Positions 18,360-29,259 of a stretch of 35,601 nt of DNA are shown here, one piece after another; the first letter of the stretch is position 1, and each line of letters begins with the position of its first letter. Under the pieces are notes generated by a model. The model did not search any database. It worked only from the letters and a program-made list of their open reading frames with translations, and was not told where the DNA came from. The DNA lies in contig SXPV01000012.1 of the NCBI GenBank assembly GCA_005793215.1, forward strand, positions 1 through 35,601, in the 5' to 3' direction. Made by a program: the position numbers and the translations under genes. The stretch is from Actinomycetota bacterium. Its GTDB lineage: Bacteria > Actinomycetota > Acidimicrobiia > Acidimicrobiales > Ilumatobacteraceae.

Positions 18360-19080
18360 ACAACTCGTGGCTCCACGAATTCTGCTGCCTGGAAAGCTCA
18401 CGTCGGGTGCCACCGGCGTTCGTGGTGACAGTTATTCCAATGGTCTCAAATATGCCCAAGCGATTGCTCGGGCTGGTGGTGTCACGATGACGGTGCCGCC
18501 ACTTTCCGAGGCCATTCAGCATGTTGCCGATCTCGTGGGAGCCGCTGACGGTGTACTCATTCAAGGTGGTGGTGACATCGCACCGGAGCGATACGGGGAG
18601 TCCCGTCGTAGTGACACCGTCTACGGCATTGTCCACGAACACGACGAATTCGAGATTGCCGTTGCACGCGAAGCAGTGAAGCAGAACAAGCCGTTACTCG
18701 CCATCTGCCGCGGCCTGCAGGTGCTCAACGTGGCACTCGGCGGCACCCTGCACCAAGACCTCGGAGATGTACTCCCCGACCGTGAGAGCCATTGGAACAC
18801 CTACCACCCGATTACGGTTACTGAGGGATCTCGCCTGGCAGCCGCACTTGGAACGTCGGCACCCGAACGTTCGCACTCGTTTCATCACCAAGCTTTGAAG
18901 CACGTTGCGAGTGACCTTGTCGTCGTTGCGCGCGCACCGGACGACGTCATCGAAGCGGTGGAACACGGAAGCTGCGACTTCGTGGTTGGCGTGCAGTGGC
19001 ACCCCGAAGACGACGCCGAAACGACCGAGTGCCAACAACAACTCTTCGTCAACTTCATCTCGAGGTGCAACTCCCGCTAG
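18325..19080 (+). CDS. gamma-glutamyl-gamma-aminobutyrate hydrolase family protein (class I GATase-like, PuuD/peptidase C26)
   Basis: GVLIQGGGDIAPERYGE, PLLAICRGLQVLNVALGGTLHQDL, HSFHHQA, VGVQWHPEDD. Start either ATG 18325 (35-nt overlap with ilvA) or GTG 18367. Confidence 0.88.
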   Translation: MATKSPKSPDARQLVAPRILLPGKLTSGATGVRGDSYSNGLKYAQAIARAGGVTMTVPPLSEAIQHVADLVGAADGVLIQGGGDIAPERYGESRRSDTVYGIVHEHDEFEIAVAREAVKQNKPLLAICRGLQVLNVALGGTLHQDLGDVLPDRESHWNTYHPITVTEGSRLAAALGTSAPERSHSFHHQALKHVASDLVVVARAPDDVIEAVEHGSCDFVVGVQWHPEDDAETTECQQQLFVNFISRCNSR

Positions 19081-19116
19081 CGGAATTCCCGTGAAGTTGT
19101 TGCTTCTGCTACAGGA

Positions 19117-20682
19117 CTAGCGAGCGAAAGTCGTCAACGAGTCGCTGATATCCAAGAGCCACGTTGGCAGAACTCCCAGCATCAACGTGATAGCGACGGC
19201 ACATGCAAGAGTGACGCGACTGGAAAGTGACAACACGGGTGATGCAGCCGGTGAAACTCCACCTGAAACCGGCTCCGACAGCCACATGCTCACCATGATG
19301 CGCAGGTACAAATACGCAGCGATTACCGCCGACACCATGGCGAGCACGGCCAACACATAACTCTCGGTGGAAACCGCCGCACGTATGACCCCGAACTTGG
19401 CGACGAATCCACTGGTCAGCGGCACGCCGGCCTGAGCCAACAGCAACACCGTGAAGCCCAGCGCAAACACGGGGTTGGTCTTGGCCACACCATTGAATGC
19501 ATCAAGCGAGGTGAGTGTGTTACCCGATGATCCGTCAGCACCACCACCCGACACCACCGACACTGCAGCAAAGGACCCGATGGCCAGAACCGAATACAAC
19601 ACCACGTACACCAGTGCCGACGAGACACCATCATTCGCCGATGACGAGCCAACACGGCCGGCTGCTTCCAGACCCACCAACATGAAGCCCGCATGACTGA
19701 TCGACGAATACGCCAACATGCGCTTCACGTCGCTTTGCACGATTGCCAGCACCGAACCGACCGCCAAGGTGAGCGCCGCAAGAGCAAACACTGCCGGTCG
19801 CCAGTCATCGGCACGTGTCGGGAATGCGACGACGAACAAACGCACCAGTGAAACGACGGCGGCCACCTTGCCCAACGATGCCATGAACCCGGTGACATGC
19901 GTGGGTGCGCCGTGATACACGTCGGGTGTCCAGGAGTGAAACGGCACGAGCGACACCTTGAATCCAAAGCCCACGAGCAGCAAGGCGACGCCCGCGAGCA
20001 GCATCGCATCATTGCGCGGCACACTGACCTCGCTCGCCAAGATGTTGGCAATACCCGTCATGCTGGTTTGTCCGGTGGTGCCGTACACCAGCGCGATGCC
20101 GTACAGCAGGAACGCCGAGGCAAATCCACCGAGGATGAAATACTTGAGCCCGGCTTCCTGGCTTGCTGCCCGACGACGATCACTCGCCGCCAAAACATAC
20201 AGCGACAAACTCAACGTTTCGATTCCGAGGAACGACACCACGAGGTCGTTTGCGGTCACCATGATTGCCGCGCCAAGTGCCGCCGTGAGCAGCAACGCAT
20301 AGTGCTCCAGCGAATCACTTGTGCTGCGGGAAGTGCCGTCAGCAACATTTGTGCGACCCGAAGCAGCATCCACGGTGGTCATGCTCGTGAACACCACCGC
20401 AAGACAAATGGCGATCAAGGCCAGCAACCCGAATCGGTCGTGAGCCAGCGTTCCTCGCACCAAGGTGCGAGGTGCTTCCTCAGAAAGATCGACGAACTGC
20501 AGAGCCGCGAGTACACCTGACACACCAGCGCTGGTCGCCGACACCAGCCCGTACCACCCGCGAGGCCACTGCGGGGTTAGTGAGCCAAGCAACAACACCA
20601 ACGCACCTGCAACCAGCGCGATGTATGGCGAGAGTGCGAACCACTCAATCGTTGGTGGAACAAAATCGCTGGCTAGATCCAT
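19117..20682 (-). CDS. nuoN: NADH-quinone oxidoreductase subunit N (cluster 1)
   Basis: FHSWTPDVYHGAPTHVTGFMASLGKVAAV, KYFILGGFASAFLLYGIALVYG. Confidence 0.93.
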   Translation of the reverse strand: MDLASDFVPPTIEWFALSPYIALVAGALVLLLGSLTPQWPRGWYGLVSATSAGVSGVLAALQFVDLSEEAPRTLVRGTLAHDRFGLLALIAICLAVVFTSMTTVDAASGRTNVADGTSRSTSDSLEHYALLLTAALGAAIMVTANDLVVSFLGIETLSLSLYVLAASDRRRAASQEAGLKYFILGGFASAFLLYGIALVYGTTGQTSMTGIANILASEVSVPRNDAMLLAGVALLLVGFGFKVSLVPFHSWTPDVYHGAPTHVTGFMASLGKVAAVVSLVRLFVVAFPTRADDWRPAVFALAALTLAVGSVLAIVQSDVKRMLAYSSISHAGFMLVGLEAAGRVGSSSANDGVSSALVYVVLYSVLAIGSFAAVSVVSGGGADGSSGNTLTSLDAFNGVAKTNPVFALGFTVLLLAQAGVPLTSGFVAKFGVIRAAVSTESYVLAVLAMVSAVIAAYLYLRIMVSMWLSEPVSGGVSPAASPVLSLSSRVTLACAVAITLMLGVLPTWLLDISDSLTTFAR

Positions 20683-20685
20683 CGC

Positions 20686-22233
20686 TTACTTCCCTGCTTC
20701 TTCGTGAGATGGTTGCACGTACGTAGTGCGCGATTCCACATGTTCGATGAGAGCGTTCACGCTTGGCTCGATTCGCGACAACATCGGCTTGGGATACACA
20801 CCGGTGAACACGATGATGGCAACGAACACGCTCAGGAGCAGGCCCTCGCGCAATCGCAGCTCTGCAAACCCGGAGTTGGCTTCGTCTGGCTCGCCATGGA
20901 ACACGCGCTGGTACGCCCACAACAAATACAGTGCCGCCAAGACCACACCAACCGTTCCGATGATGACCCACCAGCGTGCGGTATCGAACGAACCGATCAG
21001 AATCAAGAACTCTCCGACGAATCCGTTGAGTCCCGGCAAACCGATGGATGACAGCATCACCACCATGAAGAATCCGGCGAACACCGGGGCCACGTGCTGC
21101 AAGCCGCGCAGATCGGCGATTTGACGCGTATGGCGACGTTCGTAGATCATTCCGACCAGCAAGAACAACGCACCGGTCGACACACCGTGGTTGACCATCT
21201 GCATGACACCACCGGTCACCGCCTGATCCGTCAGCGCAAAGGTTCCCAGGACGATGAAGCCGAGGTGCGCAACACTGGAGTACGCGACGAGGCGCTTCAA
21301 ATCGGATTGCATGGTGGCGGCAATCGCGCCATACAAGATGCCGATGACCGCCAGGGTGTACGACACGGGACGCGCCCACACGCTGGCTTCGGGAAACAGG
21401 TACACACAGAAGCGCAACAATCCGTACGTACCCATCTTCAACAACACGCCGGCAAGAATCACCGAACCAGCCGTCGGCGCTTGGGTGTGTGCATCGGGTA
21501 ACCACGTGTGCACGGGGAAGAGTGGCACCTTCACGGCGAAGGCAATGGCGAACGCAACGAACAGCCAGCGGCCTTGCGTTACCGAGAGCGCGCCACTTTC
21601 GGCCAACGCCACGAGATCAAAGGTGACTACACCGACTGCGTCACGCGACAACAATGCGGTCGCAACGATGCCGACCAGCATGAAAGCCGAACCCGCCATG
21701 GTGAAGAGGAAGAACTTGGTTGCGGCATACACGCGGTCGTCGTAACCCCAACCACCGATGAGGAAGTACATCGGCACCAGCACGATTTCAAAAAAGACGA
21801 AGAAGAGGAACAGGTCGAGGCTGACGAACGAGCCCATCACGCCGGCCTGCAGGATGAGCAGCCACGCAAAATACGGGCGCTCGTCGTGATGCGGATCAAC
21901 TCCTGCGATCACCAGCGGGAAGAGCACACCTGTGAGCACCACCAGGAACAGGGAAATGCCGTCGAGGCCAAGATGCCACGAGATGCCCCACTGCTCGATC
22001 CACTCGTGCCGTGAAACAAACTGAAAGCCGGCGTCAGCGGAGTCGAACGCCTGCAACACCCACAAACTCAATGCGCCAGTGACCACGCTCGACGTGAGTG
22101 CAGCCAACTTCCCCCACTCCGCGCGCATACGACCAAGGAACAGAACTGCTACGGCGCCGATGAGTGGCACCAGTATCACAGCGGTGAGGATCGGAAAGTC
22201 CAGTGTGGAAGCACTCGAGGATGCGGCGATCAT
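20686..22233 (-). CDS. nuoM: NADH-quinone oxidoreductase subunit M (cluster 1)
   Basis: FFVFFEIVLVPMYFLIGGWGYDDRVYAATKFFLFTMAGSAFML, FPVHTWLPDAHTQAPTAGSVILAGVLLKMGTYG. Start at ATG 22233 overlaps nuoL stop by 1 nt. Confidence 0.93.
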   Translation of the reverse strand: MIAASSSASTLDFPILTAVILVPLIGAVAVLFLGRMRAEWGKLAALTSSVVTGALSLWVLQAFDSADAGFQFVSRHEWIEQWGISWHLGLDGISLFLVVLTGVLFPLVIAGVDPHHDERPYFAWLLILQAGVMGSFVSLDLFLFFVFFEIVLVPMYFLIGGWGYDDRVYAATKFFLFTMAGSAFMLVGIVATALLSRDAVGVVTFDLVALAESGALSVTQGRWLFVAFAIAFAVKVPLFPVHTWLPDAHTQAPTAGSVILAGVLLKMGTYGLLRFCVYLFPEASVWARPVSYTLAVIGILYGAIAATMQSDLKRLVAYSSVAHLGFIVLGTFALTDQAVTGGVMQMVNHGVSTGALFLLVGMIYERRHTRQIADLRGLQHVAPVFAGFFMVVMLSSIGLPGLNGFVGEFLILIGSFDTARWWVIIGTVGVVLAALYLLWAYQRVFHGEPDEANSGFAELRLREGLLLSVFVAIIVFTGVYPKPMLSRIEPSVNALIEHVESRTTYVQPSHEEAGK

Positions 22234-24146
22234 CACGCCAACCATCCCCGCCACACGAACCACGCCAACACCACCACGGTGCCCAGTGACAGAATCACCG
22301 CATAGGCGCGCACGAAACCCGATTGTGAGCGGCGCACTTGCGAACCCGTACCACGAGCCAACGCCCCCACACCGTTGACTGCCCCGTCAACGATTCGTGA
22401 ATCAAACGTGGTGATACCGCGGAATGCTGCGGCGCCGGGGCCACCCACCAAACGGGCGACGGTGGCGTCGTACCACCATGCGTTCTCCAGCACCTTGGGC
22501 TCGAGTGCCGGCAATCGGCGCTTGGCGTAGACCGCTACCGACAGTGCAATACCCGTGAACGCCACCACGATTGCCGCCAGCAACAACACGTACTTATTGT
22601 CGTAGGCCCACGTGCCCTTGATGCTGCGCTCGGCTTCTTCGACGACCGGTTCGAGCCAGTGTTCGAGGAAGTGCAATTTCTTGCTGAATGGCAACTGCAT
22701 CGCGCCACCAACAATCGACAGCACCGCCAACACCACGAGTGGAATCAACATCACCTTGGGGCTCTCGTGTGGTCGAAAATCACCGTGCGCACCATGCTCG
22801 TCTGCAGCATCGTTCCAACGTGCTTCACCAAAGAACAACATGATGACTTGTCGTGTCATGTAGTACGCCGTGAGCAGCGCAGTAATCATGCCCACTGCAT
22901 AGAGCAGACGGTTGTCGGCGTACACATACAACAGAATCTCGTCCTTCGACCAGAAGCCCGCAAACGGTGGCACGCCGGCGATTGCCAGCCATCCAATGAT
23001 GAAGGTAAAGGCGGTCACTGGCATCGCGATACGAAGAGCACCCATCTTGCGCATGTCTTGTTCGTGGTGCATGCCATGGATGACGGAGCCCGAACCAAGG
23101 AACAGCAACGCCTTGAAGAACGCATGCGTCACCATGTGGAAGATTGCCGCGACGTACGCACCGGAACCGATCGCAAGGAACATGAAGCCGAGTTGCGAAA
23201 CCGTGGAATACGCAAGTACTCGCTTGATGTCGTGTTGGGCAACCGCAATCGATGCCGCGAACAGTGCAGTTGCTGCACCAACGACGGCGATGGTGTCAGG
23301 CACCCATCCGTACGACTCCGCGAGTACCGGACCGACTCGCGTCATCAGGAACACGCCGGCGGTCACCATCGTTGCGGCATGAATCAAGGCCGACACGGGA
23401 GTTGGACCCTCCATGGCATCGGGCAACCAAAAATACAGCGGAAGTTGCGCACTCTTGCCACACGCACCCACGAACAACAAGATGGCGATGGCGGAGATTG
23501 CCGTTTGCGAAATGGTGCCCTCGTGAGCGGCTTCGTTGATTGCCTTGTACGACACCGATCCCACCGCGGAGAAGGCAATGAACATCGCTGTCATTACTCC
23601 CCAGTCGCCGATTCTGTTGGTGACGAAGGCCTTCTTGCCTGCTACTGCAGCGCTGTTGCGCGTATGCCAGAACGAGATGAGGAAGTACGAGCATGCACCC
23701 ACGCCTTCCCAGCCAAGGAAGGTGACCAACAAGTTTTCACCAAGCACCAGCATGAGCATGGAGAACACGAACAGATTGAGGTACAAAAAGAACTTCGAGA
23801 ATTTCGGGTCACCGTGCATGTAGCCGATCGCGTACAGGTGGATGAGTGAACCAATTCCCGTAACAAACAGCGCCATCGTGATGCTGAGTGGATCGGCGAG
23901 GAGCGCAAAATCAATCTGTAGAGCACCAACGGGAATCCACTGGAACAGCGTCACTACATGGGAACGTTCCTCGGATGGCATGCCGAGCAGGTCGAAGTAC
24001 ACCGCAACCGTCACCAGGAACGAAGTTGTCGTTGCAAGCGTTGCCAACCAGCCGGATCGCGGCTCGCCGATGCGCGAGCCAAACGCCATGAGCACCACTC
24101 CTCCGACGAGCGGCAAGAAGGGCACCAACCAGACGAGATCGACCAT
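22233..24146 (-). CDS. nuoL: NADH-quinone oxidoreductase subunit L (cluster 1)
   Basis: FLGWEGVGACSYFLISFWH, LPLYFWLPDAMEGPTPVSALIHAATMVTAGVFLMTR. Confidence 0.94.
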   Translation of the reverse strand: MVDLVWLVPFLPLVGGVVLMAFGSRIGEPRSGWLATLATTTSFLVTVAVYFDLLGMPSEERSHVVTLFQWIPVGALQIDFALLADPLSITMALFVTGIGSLIHLYAIGYMHGDPKFSKFFLYLNLFVFSMLMLVLGENLLVTFLGWEGVGACSYFLISFWHTRNSAAVAGKKAFVTNRIGDWGVMTAMFIAFSAVGSVSYKAINEAAHEGTISQTAISAIAILLFVGACGKSAQLPLYFWLPDAMEGPTPVSALIHAATMVTAGVFLMTRVGPVLAESYGWVPDTIAVVGAATALFAASIAVAQHDIKRVLAYSTVSQLGFMFLAIGSGAYVAAIFHMVTHAFFKALLFLGSGSVIHGMHHEQDMRKMGALRIAMPVTAFTFIIGWLAIAGVPPFAGFWSKDEILLYVYADNRLLYAVGMITALLTAYYMTRQVIMLFFGEARWNDAADEHGAHGDFRPHESPKVMLIPLVVLAVLSIVGGAMQLPFSKKLHFLEHWLEPVVEEAERSIKGTWAYDNKYVLLLAAIVVAFTGIALSVAVYAKRRLPALEPKVLENAWWYDATVARLVGGPGAAAFRGITTFDSRIVDGAVNGVGALARGTGSQVRRSQSGFVRAYAVILSLGTVVVLAWFVWRGWLA

Positions 24147-24150
24147 TGCG

Positions 24151-24459
24151 TTAGCCCTTCAGCTCCGCCATGTCGTCAGCCGTCAGTGACGAGCGATTGC
24201 GCATGATTGCCACGATGATGCCGAGACCCACCACCACTTCTGCCGCTGCCACCACCAACACGAAGAACACGATGGTTTGGCCGTCGATGTCGGTGAGTTC
24301 TCGGGCCAAGGCAACGAACGAAAGATTCACGGCGTTCAGCATCAACTCGATGCACATGAACATGACCAGTGGATTTCGACGCACCATCACACCGACAGTT
24401 CCGATGACGAACAGCAGGGCCGCAACGATCAGATAGGAGAGCGTCGTTGGCTCGGGCAT
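24151..24459 (-). CDS. nuoK: NADH-quinone oxidoreductase subunit K (cluster 1)
   Basis: [44 protein letters not shown]. Confidence 0.93.
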   Translation of the reverse strand: MPEPTTLSYLIVAALLFVIGTVGVMVRRNPLVMFMCIELMLNAVNLSFVALARELTDIDGQTIVFFVLVVAAAEVVVGLGIIVAIMRNRSSLTADDMAELKG

Positions 24460-24995
24460 TACGCCTCAACTCCTGCGCGGCGTCGCGCCAGCAGCACGGT
24501 GCCCACGACTGCAACCACCAACAGCACCGATGTGAGTTCGAACGCCACCACGTAGTCGCCAAACACCGACCGTGCCAATTGTTGAATGTTGGCGTCCCCA
24601 GTTGCGCCGTTTGCTGCAGTGTCGAGACCTTCTGCACGCGTGATGAGCGCGTCAGCGCCACGTGAAACCGCAACCACCAAGAGACCAAGCAGCCCGAGAC
24701 CCGCAACACCTGCCAACCATCGCTGGGCGATGAGCGGTTCGGTACCGAGATTTTCGGCCTTGTCGACGCCCAACAGCATGATGACGAAGAGGAACAGCAC
24801 CACGATGGCTCCGGCGTACACGATGATCTGTACGGCAGCCAGGAAGTACGCCTCGAGTGCCACGAAGTGCACGGCAACTCCAAACAGCGTGAGCACAAGC
24901 GAGAGTGCAGCATGCACGGGATTGCTGCGTGTGACCACACCGAGCGCCCCGACGAGCATCATCGCACTCGCCAGAACGAAGACGACGAGCTCCAT
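24459..24995 (-). CDS. nuoJ: NADH-quinone oxidoreductase subunit J (cluster 1)
   Basis: [56 protein letters not shown]. Start trimmed to ATG 24995. Confidence 0.93.
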   Translation of the reverse strand: MELVVFVLASAMMLVGALGVVTRSNPVHAALSLVLTLFGVAVHFVALEAYFLAAVQIIVYAGAIVVLFLFVIMLLGVDKAENLGTEPLIAQRWLAGVAGLGLLGLLVVAVSRGADALITRAEGLDTAANGATGDANIQQLARSVFGDYVVAFELTSVLLVVAVVGTVLLARRRAGVEA

Positions 24996-25681
24996 CAGTG
25001 ATTCACGCTCGCATCGGGTTCGGGTTGCACATGAGCCGAGGTATCGGCCTGTGCTTGAGTGGCTTCCGCCGGTCGTACGCCATAGCCACGTTCGCCGGCC
25101 CACGACACCACGCCGACGAACGACGAGTCCCCCGCTGGCGCAGTTGCTCGCATCCAAGCTGAGGTGTGCTGATCCTCCCCTGGCCGCCAGTCTTCCCAAG
25201 GCAAGTGCCGAGGTGCACCATCGTCGCCGACGAGCAATTCGTTCTTGGTGTAGATGGCGTCCTTGCGATTGGTGAAGGAGAATTCGAACAACTTCGTTTC
25301 GGTGATGGCCTCAGTGGGACATGCTTCCACGCAGAGGTCGCAGTGGATGCAACGCAAGTAATTGATTTCGTAGATCCAACCAAAACGTTCGCCCGGCGAG
25401 GTGGGGTTGTCGGGATCGTTGTCGGCGCCACGCACGTGAATGCACTTGGCCGGGCACACTGCCGCACACAATTCGCAACCGATGCACTTTTCCATTCCGT
25501 CTTCGTAACGGTTGAGCACATGCCGGCCGTGCAAACGTTCCGGTTTATCGATCTTTTCGTCCATCGTCGCTGCGTTGCGCTTCTTGCGCTTGAACAAACG
25601 ACCACCGGAGTACTGGGTGGTCACACGGTTCTTGCGACCGTGTTGACGAAACGTAACGAGAAAGCCGCCGAGATATCCCAT
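24995..25681 (-). CDS. nuoI: NADH-quinone oxidoreductase subunit I (cluster 1)
   Basis: [16 protein letters not shown] and [16 protein letters not shown] motifs. Confidence 0.93.
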   Translation of the reverse strand: MGYLGGFLVTFRQHGRKNRVTTQYSGGRLFKRKKRNAATMDEKIDKPERLHGRHVLNRYEDGMEKCIGCELCAAVCPAKCIHVRGADNDPDNPTSPGERFGWIYEINYLRCIHCDLCVEACPTEAITETKLFEFSFTNRKDAIYTKNELLVGDDGAPRHLPWEDWRPGEDQHTSAWMRATAPAGDSSFVGVVSWAGERGYGVRPAEATQAQADTSAHVQPEPDASVNH

Positions 25682-26899
25682 CTAGAACTGAGCTCCTTCG
25701 CGTTCGCGAGTCTTGTTGCTGACGGTGAATGCAGCCTGCAGCAACGCGTAACACACACCGAGTGCAATCACCGCAGCGGCAGTGGTGGTGAACACGTTCC
25801 ACCCTTCGTTGCGGGCCAAACGCTGCACGGCCAGCAACATGAACCATGCCAACGAACCGGGAATCAAAACCTTCCAGCCCAGGTCCATCAGTTGGTCGTA
25901 ACGCAGTCGCGGCAACGTTGCACGGAACCAGACGTACACGTAGAGGAACACCAGCACCTTGCCGAGCAACCACACCGTGCCTTCCAACCCGTTCGGAATC
26001 AACGGAATGTCCAGAGTGACGCCCCCGTATGAAATTGGTTGCGGTCCACCGAAGAACAGCGTGACGATCATCGCCGACATGGTGACCGTGTTCATGAATT
26101 CCGCGAGATAAAACAACGCGAAGCGAATCGACGAGTACTCGGTGTTGAAACCTCCCACCAGTTCCTGCTCGGCTTCCACCAAGTCGAACGGCGGACGGTT
26201 GAGTTCGGCAGTCGCAGCGATAAGGAAGATGATGAATGGCACGATGCCGGTGGCAATGACGTTCCAGTCCGTCAAGGTCGACTGCCCCGCCACGATGCCG
26301 CTCGTCGACAACGTGCCCGAGATGAGAATCACCGACGCCAGCGACAATCCGAGGGCTGCTTCGTAGCTCACCATCTGCGCCGACGCACGCACCGAACCGA
26401 GCAACGGATACTTCGAACCACTCGACCAGCCCGCCAGCATGATTCCATACACGGCGATGGACGAAATGGCGAGCGCAAACAACACACCGATGTGTGGATC
26501 GGCGAGTTGCACGCGCGTTTCGACACCGAACCAGGTGACGATGCCGTCGTTGCCATCGCGATAGTCGCCTCCCAGCGGAATGATCGCGAACGACAAGAAT
26601 GCCGGAACGAACGACAGGAACGGGGCGAGCGCAAACACGAACTTGTCGGAGCGGCGCGGCAGCAGGTCTTCCTTGAAGAACAACTTGATCCCGTCGGCCA
26701 GCGTTTGCAACAGCCCGAATGGACCGGCTTTGTTGGGTCCGATGCGATTTTGCATTCCGGCAATGACCTTGCGCTCAAACCACACCATGAGCATGGTGGC
26801 CACGAGTCCCACCACGAACACGACCAACACCTTCAGCACCACGATGAGGAGAGGCGTCCACAACACCTCGCTTTCCAACATCGGGTCGAGAGCGAACAT
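25682..26899 (-). CDS. nuoH: NADH-quinone oxidoreductase subunit H (cluster 1)
   Basis: WFERKVIAGMQNRIGPNKAGPFGLLQTLADGIKLFFKEDLLP, GWSSGSKYPLLGSVRASAQMVSYE, NRPPFDLVEAEQELVGGFNTEYS. ATG at 26899 overlaps nuoG stop. Confidence 0.94.
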   Translation of the reverse strand: MFALDPMLESEVLWTPLLIVVLKVLVVFVVGLVATMLMVWFERKVIAGMQNRIGPNKAGPFGLLQTLADGIKLFFKEDLLPRRSDKFVFALAPFLSFVPAFLSFAIIPLGGDYRDGNDGIVTWFGVETRVQLADPHIGVLFALAISSIAVYGIMLAGWSSGSKYPLLGSVRASAQMVSYEAALGLSLASVILISGTLSTSGIVAGQSTLTDWNVIATGIVPFIIFLIAATAELNRPPFDLVEAEQELVGGFNTEYSSIRFALFYLAEFMNTVTMSAMIVTLFFGGPQPISYGGVTLDIPLIPNGLEGTVWLLGKVLVFLYVYVWFRATLPRLRYDQLMDLGWKVLIPGSLAWFMLLAVQRLARNEGWNVFTTTAAAVIALGVCYALLQAAFTVSNKTREREGAQF

Positions 26900-29253
26900 C
26901 AAATCACCTCCACCACGACATCGGTTACCGGCACATCGTGGCGAATCAACTGGCGAATATCGCTGCCGTGTTGGTTGAACGGCACGAACACCACGCCGCG
27001 CGACACTGCGTCATCGACTTTCAGCGGCAAGACCACCGCTGATCCGTTGGCTGCCAGGCGAACATCCGCACCCTCGCGTGCACCCAGTCGTTGTGCATCG
27101 ACCGAATTCATGTGCACAGCTGCTTCACGCGCGAGTGGCGCAAGCGACGGACTCTCGCTCGTGGAAACTGCACGGTCGTACATCACGCGCGCCACATGCA
27201 GGCGGAACTGGTGCGTCAATCGAGGTGCCGCAGAACGTGGTGCCGCGGTGATGCGAACCGGTGTCGGGTGTGCCACCACCACTCCCTCGCGACGAACGGC
27301 CTTTGCTTCTGCTGCGGGTACGAACGCCGCCACGGATGTGGTCATGGCATCGTGCAGCTCCCCAAAAGAGGAGATCCCCAAATCCCCTCCAAGTTCGAGT
27401 GCAAGCTCGGCGGCAATCATCCAGTCGGGTCGCGCAGTGCCGGCAGTGGTGATTTTTTGGGCAACGTCGCTGACACGACCTTCACAGTTGGTGGTGGTGC
27501 CAACCTTCTCACCGTAGGCCGAAGCCGGCAACAATACTTCGGCGTGTCGTGCCGACTCGGTGATGAAGGTGTCGACTGCAATCACGTGCTTCACCGAGGC
27601 GAACGCTCGTCGTACGAGATCTGCATCGGGTACATCGCTCACCGGGTCGGCACCAACCAGCACGAGGCACTCCACTTTTCCTGCGGCGGCAGCCGAAAGA
27701 ATTGCGTTGGTATCGGCGTCCGGTCGTTGTGGCGTCATCCCGGCCGTGACTGCACCACGCACGTTGCCGCGGCGAACCACGGGCAACACTCGCGCCGTTG
27801 GCACCGCAGTCAGTACAGCACCGGTGGCGAGGAGGGTGAATTCGGGCGACTCGGCCAAGTTCCCCCGACCCATCACCACGGTGACGGCACCACGCGAGAG
27901 TTGTTCTGCAATTTCCGGTGTGGCCAGCAGTTCACCGACGATGCGAGGTTGGTCACCTGGATCATGACGCACCGACTTCCACGCGTACTTGCTCAAACCC
28001 GTCGCATACGGCGACACCTCGATGATTCGCGTGGTGCGCTTCTCCGCTGCATCGCGCAATCGTAGGTACAGCACCGGCAATTCTTCCTTCACGTCGGGCG
28101 CCAGCAAAATCACCGTTGGTGAAGCACACGTCTCGGCAATCGTTGCTTGCGGAAGTGCGAATACCTCGGCGGGTAATCCATCGCCCAACTGTGCATCACG
28201 TGCAGCGATGCCGAGGGTGTCGGCCAACTTCGCCCATGCGAATGCATCCTCATTGGTGCCCCGAGCCCCACCGATGATGCCGACGGCGTCCGGGCCTTTG
28301 TCGTTCAACACCGTGCGCAGGATTCGTCCAGCGGCATCGAGCGCGTTCGACCACGTTGTTTCGGCGAGTGCGCCATCCTTGCGCATCAATGGTGCATGCA
28401 CACGGTTCTTGGAATTGACCGACTCGAAATTGAAGCGGCCACGGTCACACAGCCAACCCCAGTTGACGGACTCGATATCGACTCCCTGGTAGCGCACCAG
28501 TTCGTCACGACTACTTTGCACCACCGTTCGACAACCCACGCTGCAGGAGGTGCAGGTGCTCTCCACTTGTTCCAAGTCCCACGGACGTGCCTTGAATCGG
28601 TACGCACTCGCGGTGAGTGCTCCCACCGGGCAGATCTGCACCGTATTGCCCGAGAAGTACGAGCTGAACGGCTCATCAGGGAAGGTCATCACCTGGGTGT
28701 TGTTGCCTCGGCTGGTGAACGAAATCAACGGGTCACCAGCAACTTCGCCGGCAAAGCGCGTGCAACGATCACAGAGAATGCACCGTTCGCGATCCAAGAA
28801 GACCAAATCACTGATGGGTATCGGCTTTTCATAGTGGCGCTTTTCCTCCACGTAGCGACTCTCGCCGGGTCCATGGGAAAACGCCTGATCTTGCAGCGGG
28901 CATTCGCCACCCTTGTCACACACCGGACAATCCAGTGGATGATTTGCCAACAACAGCTCGAGTACACCTTCTTGTGCTCGCTTCGCTGGCTCGGACGTGG
29001 TCGATACCACTTGACCCTCGGCCACTGGCGTCATGCACGACACCACCAATGACTTGCCGCGCGGTCCATCCACCTCGACGATGCACTGTCGACACATGCC
29101 CACGGGCGACATGCGCGGGTGATAACAGAAGTGTGGCACGAATGAGCCGGACTGTTCGCATGCAGTGATGAGCAACTCGCCGGGCTTGGCTTCGACGGCG
29201 CGACCGTCCACCGTGAGGCTCACGGTGGTTTTTGGGGCGGCGGTATCAGTCAT
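26899..29253 (-). CDS. nuoG: NADH-quinone oxidoreductase subunit G (cluster 1)
   Basis: N-terminal [2Fe-2S] (CEQSGSFVPHFCYHPRMSPVGMCRQC), HPLDCPVCDKGGECPLQDQ, CILCDRCTRF, CTSCSVGC-x27-C and molybdopterin-type domain. Confidence 0.94.
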   Translation of the reverse strand: MTDTAAPKTTVSLTVDGRAVEAKPGELLITACEQSGSFVPHFCYHPRMSPVGMCRQCIVEVDGPRGKSLVVSCMTPVAEGQVVSTTSEPAKRAQEGVLELLLANHPLDCPVCDKGGECPLQDQAFSHGPGESRYVEEKRHYEKPIPISDLVFLDRERCILCDRCTRFAGEVAGDPLISFTSRGNNTQVMTFPDEPFSSYFSGNTVQICPVGALTASAYRFKARPWDLEQVESTCTSCSVGCRTVVQSSRDELVRYQGVDIESVNWGWLCDRGRFNFESVNSKNRVHAPLMRKDGALAETTWSNALDAAGRILRTVLNDKGPDAVGIIGGARGTNEDAFAWAKLADTLGIAARDAQLGDGLPAEVFALPQATIAETCASPTVILLAPDVKEELPVLYLRLRDAAEKRTTRIIEVSPYATGLSKYAWKSVRHDPGDQPRIVGELLATPEIAEQLSRGAVTVVMGRGNLAESPEFTLLATGAVLTAVPTARVLPVVRRGNVRGAVTAGMTPQRPDADTNAILSAAAAGKVECLVLVGADPVSDVPDADLVRRAFASVKHVIAVDTFITESARHAEVLLPASAYGEKVGTTTNCEGRVSDVAQKITTAGTARPDWMIAAELALELGGDLGISSFGELHDAMTTSVAAFVPAAEAKAVRREGVVVAHPTPVRITAAPRSAAPRLTHQFRLHVARVMYDRAVSTSESPSLAPLAREAAVHMNSVDAQRLGAREGADVRLAANGSAVVLPLKVDDAVSRGVVFVPFNQHGSDIRQLIRHDVPVTDVVVEVI

Positions 29254-29259
29254 GATCGT

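Noticed and set aside
19074-19085. 10-bp palindrome ccgctagcgg at the end of the PuuD-like gene
   Set aside because: Short palindrome overlapping a stop codon; no second copy or T-tract noted.
22659-23849. Plus-strand ORF (396 aa) antisense to nuoL of cluster 1
   Set aside because: Low-complexity His/Glu/Arg composition, no family signature.
26039-27517. Long plus-strand ORF (492 aa) antisense to nuoH/nuoG of cluster 1
   Set aside because: His/Arg-rich, no recognisable motifs, and fully antisense to two clearly conserved genes; explained by codon bias of the coding strand.
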